Source of the DNA: Nocardia sp. XZ_19_385
GTDB lineage: Bacteria > Actinomycetota > Actinomycetes > Mycobacteriales > Mycobacteriaceae
Assembly (NCBI RefSeq): GCF_015355755.1
Contig: NZ_JACVEE010000001.1
Span: 434,001-498,000, forward strand
Reading direction: 5' to 3'
Length of the DNA stretch: 64,000 nucleotides
Position numbers and translations under genes: made by a program
Shown: positions 8,346 to 16,839 of the stretch, one piece after another
How positions within the stretch are numbered: the first letter of the stretch is position 1
How the letters are laid out: the number at the start of each line of letters is the position of its first letter
Notes under the pieces: model-generated
What the model saw: only the letters and a program-made list of their open reading frames with translations
What the model was told of the DNA's origin: nothing
Database searches by the model: none

Positions 8346-9116
8346 ATGAGCGAAACCCAAACTCCGGCAACCAAAACGGCCTTGGTAACCGGCGCGAGCC
8401 GGGGTATCGGCCGTGCCATCGCCGAACGATTGGCCCGAGACGGTGCACTGGTAGCAGTACATTTCGGTCAGAACGACGCCGCAGCCAAGGACGTAGTCGC
8501 CGGAATCGAGGCCGACGGTGGCCGAGCTTTCGCGGTTCGTGGCGACCTCGGCTCCACCGACTTCGCCACTCTGCTGGACGACGTGGACGCAGGCTTCGCC
8601 GCCCTCGGCGCTCCCGCCGGCCTGGACATCCTGGTCAACAACGCGGGTATGACCATCATGAAAGGCGTCGACACCATGACGCCCGCGGAATTCGACACCC
8701 TCTTCGCCACCAATGTCCGCGCCCCGTTCTTCCTGATGCAAGGCGTCCTCGACCGGCTCGATGACGGTGGCCGCGTCGTGAATCTGTCCTCGGCCGTCAC
8801 CCGGTTCGCGATTCCCGACATCCTGGCCTACACCATGACCAAAGGCGCCATCGACTGCTTCACCCGCGGCCTCGCGCAGGCCCTCGGCCCGCGCGGCATC
8901 ACCGTCAACGCCGTCGCCCCCGGCTATGTACTGACGGATATGAACGCCGGGCTCATCGACAACCCAGACGGCCAGCGCGAAGCCTCGTCCAACGTCGCCC
9001 TCGGTCGCGTCGGCCGCCCCGCCGACATTGCCGACATCGTCTCTTACCTCGTCAGCGACGACGCCCGGTGGATCACCGGCCAAACCCTCGACGCCAGCGG
9101 TGGTACCGCCCTCTGA
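8346..9116 (+). CDS. Short-chain dehydrogenase/reductase (classical SDR)
   Basis: 256 residues. The N-terminal NAD(P) motif TGASRGIG, the NNAG motif, the catalytic serine in NLSSAV and the YxxxK-type site YTMTK (Y then K four residues on) are all present and in order. ITVNAVAPGYVLTDM and the C-terminal DDARWITGQTLDASGG are typical of the FabG-like branch. It probably reduces a small keto compound or oxidises an alcohol; the substrate cannot be read from sequence. Repeated ATGTCCG motifs lie in the promoter. Confidence 0.9.
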   Translation: MSETQTPATKTALVTGASRGIGRAIAERLARDGALVAVHFGQNDAAAKDVVAGIEADGGRAFAVRGDLGSTDFATLLDDVDAGFAALGAPAGLDILVNNAGMTIMKGVDTMTPAEFDTLFATNVRAPFFLMQGVLDRLDDGGRVVNLSSAVTRFAIPDILAYTMTKGAIDCFTRGLAQALGPRGITVNAVAPGYVLTDMNAGLIDNPDGQREASSNVALGRVGRPADIADIVSYLVSDDARWITGQTLDASGGTAL

Positions 9117-9218
9117 GTGGGTAAGACCTGCTGTGCCGCAGGCGATTACGGCGTATTGGCACGACCCGCGCGGTCCAATGCCGCCTCAGAACAGCCGATC
9201 ACCCGGCACGGGCATCGT

Positions 9219-9401
9219 CTACATGTGTCCGGGCTCCTCGTCATCGATGACATCCTGGATCGCGTCGATCTGGTCCTGAACCACCTCGGCGCGCGCCACC
9301 AACTCGACCCGATCGGGCTCGGTGAGACTCTCGGCACCGAGCTTCTCGAAAACGCATGAGAGCACTGACCGTAAGTCCTCTAGCTTGCTGTCTGACTCCA
9401 C
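9219..9401 (-). CDS. Small acidic helical protein
   Basis: 60 residues from a GTG start with a weak TGAGG upstream. It is very acidic and predicted helical (AEVVQDQIDAIQDVIDDEE). Codon usage is high-GC at the third position, which supports real coding over chance. No family was recognised. It could be a short coiled-coil adaptor or an over-prediction. Confidence 0.45.
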   Translation of the reverse strand: MESDSKLEDLRSVLSCVFEKLGAESLTEPDRVELVARAEVVQDQIDAIQDVIDDEEPGHM

Positions 9402-9482
9402 GGGACCTCACCCTACGTCCGAACCCAACGAACATCCGCCGCTGCCGAAGAGTGTGTTCAGCCGACCGCCTTCACCACCCGC

Positions 9483-10508
9483 CTAGCAGCGTTCATACTG
9501 ACGCGCGTAGGGCTGCGACTCCGGTGAAACATCGCGCCAGGACGGCTGGCAACCGCCGATGAAGACCGCGAACTCGGGACCGTTGCGTGTTTCGATCGTG
9601 TAGTCGACCACGGCACCGGGCTGCGCCAGGTAGGGAAGATGTTTGTCGGCGAGTTGTGTTGCCTGCGCAGCGGTGAGTTGCTTTTCGACGGGAGGGTAGA
9701 TCGCGACGTCCAGGGTGCGGCCTGCTTTGCCGGGCGGGTCGTATACGGATATCTCGACGAAGCCTGGGGTGGGTTGATCGGTCAGGAACCACTCCCAGAG
9801 GTCGAGTTCGCTATTGGACGGGAAGCGGGGTCGGCTGAATGGGACGAAGGGTCGGCGGTCCGCGTTGAGCCACCCGGGTTCCAGTCTCGAGCGATTCTTG
9901 AACCCGCTCTCCACAGGAACGGTGGCCACCGTCCAATCGTTGGGCGCCAGTTCGGGAAAGTCTTGGATGATTCGGCGCATCGCCGCGGTGGCACGGTGGG
10001 GTTCCGCTTCGGAGCCTGCTCCGACGCCGATGGAGTTGCTCATGTGGTCTACGTCGATGCCGCGTGACGACCAGTGCACCTGTGTGCCGGGGGCTGAGAT
10101 TCTCGCCCAGGTGTGTGCCGAGTTCGCTTCCCAGCTCACGTCCCGACCGAACCGCCAACTCGCAGAATAAGAGTCCGTCATGCGCTCGAGATCGACGCTG
10201 GTCTGGTCGCCGTGGTAGCGCGGCGGAAGCTGCTGGGCGCCCATGGCGCGCACCACGGACGCGGCCTCGTCGGGTGTGGTGCCCTCCTCGAGCTGCACAT
10301 CGAGCCGGGACGCGTACGTGCGGGACTTGCCCTCGTAATCGAACCAATGTGACGCATCGATTACCCCGGGAAGAGCGTGGATGGCAGTTTCGATCACGCG
10401 TGACCAGTTGTCACGCTCGGTCTGATCGGGTCCGTGCGCCGGAAGAGTACATCCGGTCAGCAGGACTGCCGCCATCATCAATATGACGGCCGGGGTGGTT
10501 GAGCGCAT
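9483..10508 (-). CDS. Hypothetical lipoprotein
   Basis: 341 residues with a lipoprotein signal ending LLTGC (Cys20). The mature part is soluble, rich in Trp and Pro, with a Cys pair near the C-terminus (GGCQPSW ... YERC) that may form a disulfide. The mid-region (LPGVIDASHWFDYEGKSR, then LDVQLEEGTTPDEA) looks like a ferredoxin-like repeat found in actinobacterial lipoproteins of unknown function. It is monocistronic, and its role outside the membrane is unknown. Confidence 0.75.
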   Translation of the reverse strand: MRSTTPAVILMMAAVLLTGCTLPAHGPDQTERDNWSRVIETAIHALPGVIDASHWFDYEGKSRTYASRLDVQLEEGTTPDEAASVVRAMGAQQLPPRYHGDQTSVDLERMTDSYSASWRFGRDVSWEANSAHTWARISAPGTQVHWSSRGIDVDHMSNSIGVGAGSEAEPHRATAAMRRIIQDFPELAPNDWTVATVPVESGFKNRSRLEPGWLNADRRPFVPFSRPRFPSNSELDLWEWFLTDQPTPGFVEISVYDPPGKAGRTLDVAIYPPVEKQLTAAQATQLADKHLPYLAQPGAVVDYTIETRNGPEFAVFIGGCQPSWRDVSPESQPYARQYERC

Positions 10509-10621
10509 AACGTTTCATTCTGGCGTCCGGGGTGCCGGGCGATGCTAGCGAATTTCGGTCACGACGTCGGCCAGATCATTTCCGGCGACATTGCTCCGTG
10601 GGTGCGCGGCGCCTGATTCGC

Positions 10622-10658
10622 GCTGCCGTGCGGTACGTCGGGCGCACCGCACGGCAGC
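10622..10658 (-). terminator. Terminator of the DHFR-like gene
   Basis: Perfect 13-bp stem GCTGCCGTGCGGT / ACCGCACGGCAGC with an 11-base loop, six bases beyond the stop codon at 10665. Confidence 0.75.
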
Positions 10659-10664
10659 TCGTGC

Positions 10665-11240
10665 TCAGCGCACCACGTCGTATACGAGCTTGGTCACCCC
10701 GTTGGAGTAGGCCGCCGAATCCCGCAGGCGCAGTTGCTGTTTGTCCCGGTCCGCCCGGCTGAACAGGCTCTTGCCCGCGCCCAGCAACACCGGGAACACC
10801 AGCAGGTTGTACCGGTCGATCAGATCAGCGTCCGCCAGCCGCCGGGCCAGCTCGGCACTTCCGTGGATGAAGACCGCACCGCCATCGCCCTGCTTCAGCG
10901 CGGCGATGTCCTCGGTGGACCGCAGGATCTCGATCGGACCCCAGCCCTCGATCAGCTCGTCCTCGGCGAGGCTGGTCGAGACCACGTACTTCGGAAGTTC
11001 CTTGTACGCGGTGTGGTCGGCGGAGTCGCGCCAGAACGGGGCGAAAACCTCGTAGCTGCGGCGACCGAACATCAATGCCGTTGTGTCGGCGAGTTCTTCG
11101 CCCTTGAGCGAGTAGGCCTCGGGAACGAACTCGGTGTCCATCACCCAACCGCCACTGCGGTGCCCTTCCTCCTTGCCGCCTGGCGAGTCGGCTACACCGT
11201 CCAGCGACATGAAGCCCGTGTAGACCAGTTCACGTGTCAA
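10665..11240 (-). CDS. Dihydrofolate-reductase-family protein (RibD C-terminal type)
   Basis: 191 residues. The start is a TTG at 11240, supported by AGGAGGAA immediately upstream, with no in-frame ATG or GTG nearby. The N-terminal ELVYTGFMSLDGV, ALMFGRRSYEVF and the C-terminal LLVFPVLLGAGKSLF motifs define the YyaP/RibD_C branch, which has the DHFR fold but usually not folate activity. It ends at a strong terminator and is monocistronic. The reaction is unknown. Confidence 0.88.
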   Translation of the reverse strand: MTRELVYTGFMSLDGVADSPGGKEEGHRSGGWVMDTEFVPEAYSLKGEELADTTALMFGRRSYEVFAPFWRDSADHTAYKELPKYVVSTSLAEDELIEGWGPIEILRSTEDIAALKQGDGGAVFIHGSAELARRLADADLIDRYNLLVFPVLLGAGKSLFSRADRDKQQLRLRDSAAYSNGVTKLVYDVVR

Positions 11241-11499
11241 AATTCCTCCTGAGATCAGAAAGCGGAGTACCGCCGGTGAACGCCCGGGTGCAGACCTCCC
11301 GGGCGGTTTGTACTTTCGCCGGTCTCCCTGACACCGTCCTGACACCGATCTGACACCGGCCTGCCGCTCACCTTCGACGTAGTCGCCGGTGCCGCCTATC
11401 ACGCCGAGCGAGCCCGCCAGGGCGGTGGCTCAGCGGGTCGACGGTTTGTCCCGTCGTCGCAGCCGGATGCTGTTCGCTCAGGTCGGTAATCTCTGTCCG

Positions 11500-12231
11500 G
11501 TGACCGACGCTACCGACCTGATGCGGATGTATCTGGCCGATCCAGACCAGCCTTTCCCGCCTGTCGAGCTCGCGGATCCGTCCGGACTGGTCGCCTTCGG
11601 CGGGGACCTGTCGCCAGAGCGGCTGTTGGGCGCCTATTCCGCGGGCATCTTTCCCTGGTACAACCCCGGCGAAACGATCCAGTGGTACTGCCCGGACCCG
11701 CGGAGCATCCTCGTGCCGACCGACCTGCGAGTGACCAAGTCTTATCGCCGAGCTGTCGCCAACGCCGACTACGGGGTGACCATGGATCGCGCCTTCGCCG
11801 ATGTGATGTCGAATTGCGCTGGCCCACGCGACAAGGAGACCGGAACCTGGATCGGCTCCGACATGATGGCGGCCTACCTGCGACTGCACCACCTCGGTTA
11901 TGCGCACTCAGTCGAGGTATGGCGCGACGGCGACCTCGTCGGCGGCCTGTACGGCGTCGCATCCGGCCGCTCCTTCGCCGGCGAGTCCATGTTCTCCCGC
12001 GCCCGTGACACCTCCAAGATCGCTCTGTATTGGCTCTGCGCCCAACTGGCCGCCTGGGATTTCGCCCTCATCGACTGCCAGGTCACCTCCAGCCACCTCA
12101 CCTCCCTCGGCGCCATCGACCTCCCCCGCGCGGACTACCTGCACCTACACACCGAGGCCGCCACCCGCCCCGGCCTCCCCGGCCCCTGGCAGTTCGAAAT
12201 CCCGGTCCCCCACTCCCCCAACCACCTGTAG
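11500..12231 (+). CDS. aat: Leucyl/phenylalanyl-tRNA-protein transferase
   Basis: 243 residues from the GTG at 11500, close to the 234 residues of E. coli Aat. It transfers Leu, Phe or Met from tRNA to N-terminal Lys/Arg of proteins, creating a degron for the ClpAP/ClpS N-end-rule pathway. Diagnostic motifs are GLVAFGGDLSPERLL, the following GIFPWY, then HSVEVWRDGDLVGGLYG, FAGESMFSR and LIDCQV. The region upstream to 11389 is open in frame but has no good ribosome site. It is a single gene with no sign of operon structure. Confidence 0.95.
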   Translation: MTDATDLMRMYLADPDQPFPPVELADPSGLVAFGGDLSPERLLGAYSAGIFPWYNPGETIQWYCPDPRSILVPTDLRVTKSYRRAVANADYGVTMDRAFADVMSNCAGPRDKETGTWIGSDMMAAYLRLHHLGYAHSVEVWRDGDLVGGLYGVASGRSFAGESMFSRARDTSKIALYWLCAQLAAWDFALIDCQVTSSHLTSLGAIDLPRADYLHLHTEAATRPGLPGPWQFEIPVPHSPNHL

Positions 12232-12449
12232 CCGCTGCGCTGGTATCCGCTTCGCCGGTGTCGGCGGCGACATGCCGGAAGCGCACGCCGACAGCCAGGC
12301 CGGACACACCCGCGGGCGCCGGGTGCTGCTCACCTGAACCTGCCGCAGTCCAGGCGTGACAGACTGGCCTAGGTGGCGAATTCGCCTGCGCCGCAGGGAC
12401 CATGGCCGGTACCCGAGGAGCGATCGTTCGACAGCGAAGGATTTCCACC

Positions 12450-12809
12450 ATGGCCGCGATAGAGGACGTCCGCGCACTGGGTACCGAGCTGGAGCGCTCG
12501 TATCCGGTCTATGTACGCGGCAGGTTGAAGTTTCGCGTCAAGCAGATCGTCTACGTGGCATTTTCCCTCGACGAGACGGTGATGGGTTTCGCGTTCCCCA
12601 AGGAGGAGCGGACCGCGCTCGTCGCGAGCGCGCCGCACAAGTTTCAGCTGCCATCTGTATCGGACATGCGCTTCAACTGGATCCACTCCGACCTTGCGGC
12701 ACTGGACCCGACCGAGGCCCGGGAACTCGTCGTCGATGCCTGGCGCATGGTCGTCCCCCAGAAACTCTCCCGCGCCTACGATCTCGCCCATCCGCACGGG
12801 CCGGTCTGA
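12450..12809 (+). CDS. MmcQ/YjbR-family protein
   Basis: 119 residues from the ATG at 12450, preceded by GAAGGA. It shows the YjbR core: a start like DVRALGTELERSYP, then LDETVMGFAFPKEERTALV, and WIHSDLAALDPTEARELVVDAWRMVVPQKL at the end. The fold is double-psi/CyaY-like and DNA binding has been proposed for the family, but the function is not settled. It follows aat by about 220 bases and may have its own promoter. Confidence 0.8.
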   Translation: MAAIEDVRALGTELERSYPVYVRGRLKFRVKQIVYVAFSLDETVMGFAFPKEERTALVASAPHKFQLPSVSDMRFNWIHSDLAALDPTEARELVVDAWRMVVPQKLSRAYDLAHPHGPV

Positions 12810-12870
12810 AACCCGGCGTCGGGCCAGCGGCGCGACAGGGCGGCCTGCAAGAGGTCTGCGAGCTTCTGAG

Positions 12871-13125
12871 CTACACCGTCGGGACGCTGCCCCAGCACAT
12901 CGGCTTGGAACCGGTCAGCAGGCAAAGAGCGTTGAGCGTCGCCTCCAGCAGATAGCCGGAGCCGGATGAGGATCCGGAATCGCTGACGGCTGCGGCGGAA
13001 TTCGAGGGCAGCGAGTGGTTCGGCACGGCTGCGGCGACCGGGGCACTGCCGATGGCCAGCGCCAAGCCGACCGCCACGGTGGTGATGGATTTGCGGAAGC
13101 GTGGGGAATTGGTTTTCGTTCGCAT
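12871..13125 (-). CDS. Small secreted protein
   Basis: 84 residues. A Sec signal peptide covers about 1-33 (MRTKTNSPRFRK basic start, hydrophobic core, AAAVP cleavage region). The mature peptide of about 50 residues is Ser/Gly-rich, with two cysteines (ALCLL, PMCWG) ten residues apart that could pair. Function unknown; such small exported proteins are common in nocardiae. Confidence 0.6.
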   Translation of the reverse strand: MRTKTNSPRFRKSITTVAVGLALAIGSAPVAAAVPNHSLPSNSAAAVSDSGSSSGSGYLLEATLNALCLLTGSKPMCWGSVPTV

Positions 13126-13218
13126 GGTCGGTGACTATGCACGGCCGAGCCGGGGTGTCCAAGCCCGGAATTCCTTGGTGTGAGTCGGGAGGGCTCAGGT
13201 CAGTACGACTGACCGAGC

Positions 13219-13246
13219 AGCACCCGGCCGTCGATCGGCCGGGTGC
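13219..13246 (-). terminator. Terminator after secreted-protein gene
   Basis: Perfect 12-bp stem AGCACCCGGCCG / CGGCCGGGTGCT with a 5-base loop, ten bases beyond the stop at 13257. Confidence 0.75.
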
Positions 13247-13256
13247 TTGTCCGTTC

Positions 13257-13718
13257 TCAGCTCGCTTGGTATTCCGCGCTGCACTCGCCGTTGGTGTAGT
13301 TCTGGCCCTCGCCGTGGTTGAAGACGTTCAGGTTCAGCAGGATTCGGCCGGGCTTGGTCTCCAGGCCGGAGATGGTCAACGTGTTGTCGGGGCCTTTCAC
13401 CTGGGCGGAGGTGTCTCCTACCCCGCTCCTGCCGGTGTCGAGATTCGCCCACGTGACGGAGAACTTCTGGTCGTAGGCGAAATCGGTCCCCGCATTGGTG
13501 TGCAGCTTCAGATCGATGGAGCCGTTGGCGGAGATCGCGAAGACTTCACTGGACGCCGGAGTCTGGAACGGTTCTACCGGAACGGGGTAACTCATCGTGC
13601 ATACCGGGGCCGCCGGATCATTCGGGGCGGCGAAGGCGGCGGGTGCGCCCGCGGCGGTTACTGCGAGGCCGGCGATAGCGGCGATCCGGAATAGGGCCGA
13701 GCGGGTACCTGATTTCAT
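13257..13718 (-). CDS. Secreted protein with NLDTGR motif (family A)
   Basis: 153 residues with a signal peptide cleaved near AFAAP (about residue 31). The mature part is a beta-rich domain of about 120 residues with two cysteines (PVCTMS, GECSAEY) far apart in sequence. The segment FSVTWANLDTGRSG matches LGVSWRNLDTGRTSG in the secreted protein at 16282-16773, and both continue with an Asn/Gly-rich beta segment. The two are probable relatives. Function unknown. A terminator follows directly. Confidence 0.75.
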   Translation of the reverse strand: MKSGTRSALFRIAAIAGLAVTAAGAPAAFAAPNDPAAPVCTMSYPVPVEPFQTPASSEVFAISANGSIDLKLHTNAGTDFAYDQKFSVTWANLDTGRSGVGDTSAQVKGPDNTLTISGLETKPGRILLNLNVFNHGEGQNYTNGECSAEYQAS

Positions 13719-14191
13719 CGAACCGTCCCATCAAATATCGAGATGTACTGGATGAACGTGGTTGCCGTGCTGAGGAATAACTGTCTGCAGCGTCGGCAAT
13801 CGACACCAGCCTAGCGACGGCAGCGGAAGCGCGGCAACATGCCAGGAACCGCGAACTACCTTCTACCAGAAGGGATCTCGAGTAGCAAGACGTCAATACA
13901 ATTGTGGCACTGCGGTTCTGGCTATGGCCAGCTCACCGGCCAACGCGATCAACGCCGGTGCGATAGGGCGACGGCCGCGCTTCAGCTCGACTGCACGCCG
14001 ATCAGGTAGGGAGGCTGCTCATTTGCGAAGGGCCGCAAGAACTTGGTCCAGTTGCTGACGGGCGGCGGCCGCGACTGAACACTGCGCGCCACAGCCTAGC
14101 CTGAAACCACCTGTGTCACGAAGAGCGCAAGAAGCCCGGTGCACAGCAGGTACCGCCCGCCAAACCCGAATCAGACCGAGTAGTCCATTAT
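13719..14191. other. 473-base divergent intergenic region
   Basis: No convincing gene. Two short minus-strand frames look like protein tails: one ends at 14019 (VAAAARQQLDQVLAALRK) and one at 13893 (ELKRGRRPIAPALIALAGEL). Neither has a start with a ribosome site, so they may be remnants of a lost gene or chance. The part next to 13718 must hold the promoter of the secreted-protein gene. Confidence 0.4.
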
Positions 14192-14827
14192 TTGGGGGTG
14201 AATCAAGATCACCTGAATGCCCGAGCCGCCGAACTGGCGAATGACCTCGGGATCCGGGCACCGAAAATGAAGTCCACCCGCCTGCTACCTAGACGATGGT
14301 TCCCCGAGGGTGTGCTGGCCTACACGGTGTTCCTCCGACCTACGCTCGTCGTCGCTCCGGCATTTCACGACAACTCACCCGCCGAGCAGGACGCCCTCCT
14401 CGCTCACGGGCTAGCCCAGGCCGACTTGTGCAGAACGACACTGCTCAAGTTCGTCGCTGCCGCACTGGTGTTCACGGCTCTCACCTACGTGCCGGTGAAC
14501 ATTCACGCGACAGTCGGCGACTACTCGTTCTACACCGGGCTGTTCATCGGCGTACAGCTACCGTCCGACATGTTCTGGTTCGCCGAAACAGTCTGGCTCA
14601 GCACGCTTGTCGCCGCGGCGGTCGCGTGGGGCCGGCGCATCGTCTACCGTGCCGACCGCTGGATCGCGGACATGCTGGGCCTACAGGCCATGAATCATGT
14701 GCTGGCCGTGGCGCGCCGGGTCCGCTACCAGCGGCGCGGTCTCTTCGGTATGTACGTGAACCTCTTCGTTCCCAACGAAACCAAGCGCGCTGACGCCGTC
14801 TCCTGTTTCGAACTTCTCCCGGCCTGA
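14192..14827 (+). CDS. M48-like membrane pseudo-peptidase
   Basis: 211 residues (TTG at 14192, or GTG at 14198). The layout follows M48-type zinc peptidases: an N-terminal segment ending in RPTLVVAPAF, a metal helix, two membrane segments at about 83-103 and 125-143, then a second-ligand helix. The zinc site is destroyed, however. The expected HExxH reads HGLAQ (residues 72-76), and the usual E-x-x-x-D position reads YRADRW with no glutamate. Only the first His survives. It is either a non-catalytic relative or a decaying gene. A 41-residue membrane peptide gene follows. Confidence 0.6.
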   Translation: MGVNQDHLNARAAELANDLGIRAPKMKSTRLLPRRWFPEGVLAYTVFLRPTLVVAPAFHDNSPAEQDALLAHGLAQADLCRTTLLKFVAAALVFTALTYVPVNIHATVGDYSFYTGLFIGVQLPSDMFWFAETVWLSTLVAAAVAWGRRIVYRADRWIADMLGLQAMNHVLAVARRVRYQRRGLFGMYVNLFVPNETKRADAVSCFELLPA

Positions 14828-14897
14828 CTGCACGATGGAGAAGTTATGGCAACGGAGATTCACCAAATGAAGATAAAACGATGGATGGAGAACACCG

Positions 14898-15023
14898 ATG
14901 ACCGACCTGATCCAAGCTGATCCGTGGGCGGGCGGGGCGCTGACCGCGGTGGTGTGCAACCCGGCCTTTTGGATGAGCATGTTTGCCGTCGTCGCGTTGA
15001 TTCTCCTGCTGTTTCGCGACTAG
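14898..15023 (+). CDS. 41-residue single-span membrane peptide
   Basis: The ATG at 14898 has GGAG seven bases upstream (14887-14890). The product begins MTDLIQADPWAGGAL and ends in one hydrophobic helix (MSMFAVVALILLLF) followed by RD. It lies 70 bases after the M48-like gene on the same strand and may be its partner. It could be a small membrane subunit or a type-I-toxin-like peptide, but there is no direct evidence for either. Confidence 0.55.
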   Translation: MTDLIQADPWAGGALTAVVCNPAFWMSMFAVVALILLLFRD

Positions 15024-15053
15024 TTCTCCGGAATCCGCGTCACGGTGGATTTA

Positions 15054-15257
15054 TCAGCGCGCGGAACCACTTTCGATGAATTCACGGACGAAGCAGAGCG
15101 GGCAGTGGGGGTCGAACGGCCTGGTGATCTCGGTCGAGGCGGTGGTCGATGGCGCCGCCGGGAGTTCGTTCGGCGCGGCCGCGGCCAGGCCGGGCTGCAG
15201 GGCGAGCGCGGCAGCAAGCGCACCGCCGGCAATGACATTCAGCATGGGACGGGACAT
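15054..15257 (-). CDS. Small secreted protein with CPLC motif
   Basis: 67 residues from the ATG at 15257, preceded by GGAGGATCTT, which sets this start over an upstream one. Signal peptide about 1-28 (GGALAAALALQPGLAAAAP). The mature peptide of about 40 residues ends with DPHCPLCFVREF: a CxxC pair preceded by His, which could bind a metal or act in redox. Too short for a thioredoxin fold. Function unknown. Confidence 0.6.
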   Translation of the reverse strand: MSRPMLNVIAGGALAAALALQPGLAAAAPNELPAAPSTTASTEITRPFDPHCPLCFVREFIESGSAR

Positions 15258-15371
15258 AAGATCCTCCACGTTGATGCGATGAGCTGTGAGGGTAGCAAGG
15301 CCCGGCGCTGCGGTCATGCCCCCAATTCCAGATGGGCGCTGCCAGTGCAGCTCTCGTGCTGTGCGGTCGGC

Positions 15372-16100
15372 TCAGGTGCAACCGGTGTGCGCGCGGGCGA
15401 CGGTTCGGCGAGCATCGCGCCAGGCGATCAGAGCGGTTCGCAGCCGGGGTGAGGGGAGGTCTTCACCCCGGCGTCTCGCGCGCAGTTGATCGACCAGCCA
15501 GCCCGGAGCGTCAGCCTGTTCGACCGCCTGGCTCTTGGTCAGAAGTGCACCGTTGCCCAGCGCATAGCGGCCACGAGCCATCGACGTAAGGCCGAGATCG
15601 GCGATGACCGGATCCAGCCACATCCATGGGCGCCGGGCGGCCCACGCCCAGTATCCGGTCAGCTCGGCACGGGCCGCTTCGCGGATATCATCGTCACCCA
15701 TCGGGGGCAGCACAGCGCGCGGCGAACGGCCGAAAACGGCATACCCATGACCCACTAGTTCAGCCCTGGTGATTCCCGAAAGAATGCGGTCAACCAGCAA
15801 TCCGTGCGTCCACGTCGGATGCGTCATCCGGATATCGGAGACCTTCCCGGCCTCGACGTAGACGCACCCGAGGTCGAGACCAGCACCAGCGTCCTCGTCG
15901 AGACAACGATGCACCGCCGTGAGGTCGGCCTGCCGGTGGGTGTCGACCGGGCCGTCGGCCAGCGCGACCAAGTCGATATCGCTGACCCCGGGAACGTAAT
16001 CCCCCGTCGCCAGCGATCCCGCGACGAACAAATCGCTGATCCACCCGAGCTCCGCCAGCCGCCTGCCGAACTCTGTCACGACAGGCACCGAGGTCACCAT
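15372..16100 (-). CDS. Nucleotidyltransferase, aminoglycoside-adenylyltransferase-like
   Basis: 242 residues. The polymerase-beta-type active site is clear near the N-terminus: GSLATGDYVPGVSDIDLVAL gives the GS motif followed by DxD. The C-terminal helical half contains DLGLTSMARGRYALG and LLTKSQAVEQA, as in AadA-like adenylyltransferases. The family moves AMP or another nucleotide onto a hydroxyl; members modify streptomycin/spectinomycin, but many chromosomal ones have no resistance role. The substrate is not predictable here. Single gene. Confidence 0.82.
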   Translation of the reverse strand: MVTSVPVVTEFGRRLAELGWISDLFVAGSLATGDYVPGVSDIDLVALADGPVDTHRQADLTAVHRCLDEDAGAGLDLGCVYVEAGKVSDIRMTHPTWTHGLLVDRILSGITRAELVGHGYAVFGRSPRAVLPPMGDDDIREAARAELTGYWAWAARRPWMWLDPVIADLGLTSMARGRYALGNGALLTKSQAVEQADAPGWLVDQLRARRRGEDLPSPRLRTALIAWRDARRTVARAHTGCT

Positions 16101-16281
16101 GAACGCAGTCTACGGACCCACGCGTTCGAACCGGCCGGAGTGGGCGCGTGGAATGCCAACGGGCGGAGCGATTCCCGAACACCTGGCCGGGCGCGCTTAT
16201 GCCGATGAGTGAGCTGGAGGTGTTACGGGATCGAGTCCTTGTGCTCGGTAACAGCCTTCGAGCGCGACCCGACAAACAGGC

Positions 16282-16773
16282 ATGAATCTGAAACATATTC
16301 CCGTACAACAGTTCTCGGTTCGCGCTGCCGCGATCGCCACGACGGTCGCGGCCGCGCTGGTCGGATTCGCCGCACCCGCCGCCGCCGGCCCCACCGACCC
16401 CGTCGTCCAGTTCACGCCGACCCTCACGCGAGTCCCGGGCAACTGTGCTGCCCTCATCAGCGCCGAGACCGTGCCCCAGCCACGCTCAGGCGAGTTCGGT
16501 GTTCGAGTGAAAATCACTCAGTTCGGGCAAGGGTGCAAGGCCTATCACCTCGGAGTGAGCTGGCGGAATCTCGATACCGGACGGACCAGCGGACAGGTGC
16601 ACCCGGTCGACGGGACCGTTGTCAGCGGCGCGCCGGACGGGGTGATCACCGGGTTCGGCATGGGCCCGGGAGCCGGCAAGGTAGAGGCTCGGATCGTGAC
16701 CTACTCCCAGTACTACCCGCAGCCTCAGGAACTGGAGCACTTTTCAGGCCGTGCGACCTTCACTCTCAGCTGA
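16282..16773 (+). CDS. Secreted protein with NLDTGR motif (family A)
   Basis: 163 residues; a signal peptide ends near APAAAGP (about residue 36). The mature domain has two cysteines (GNCAAL, QGCKAY) and is beta-rich. LGVSWRNLDTGRTSG matches the secreted protein at 13257-13718. The C-terminus (EHFSGRATFTLS) looks like a closing beta strand. It is likely exported and folded as a single small beta domain. No function is known to me. Confidence 0.75.
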   Translation: MNLKHIPVQQFSVRAAAIATTVAAALVGFAAPAAAGPTDPVVQFTPTLTRVPGNCAALISAETVPQPRSGEFGVRVKITQFGQGCKAYHLGVSWRNLDTGRTSGQVHPVDGTVVSGAPDGVITGFGMGPGAGKVEARIVTYSQYYPQPQELEHFSGRATFTLS

Positions 16774-16839
16774 GCAAGGCGCTGCGCGTAGGCATGACGA
16801 CGCGCAGTGGGCCGGGCGCGGGGACCCGGTCGCGGGCGT

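Noticed and set aside
11281..11305. Hairpin CGCCCGGG / CCCGGGCG followed by T residues
   Set aside because: It lies upstream of the DHFR-like gene and no plus-strand gene ends here. It could be chance in GC-rich DNA.
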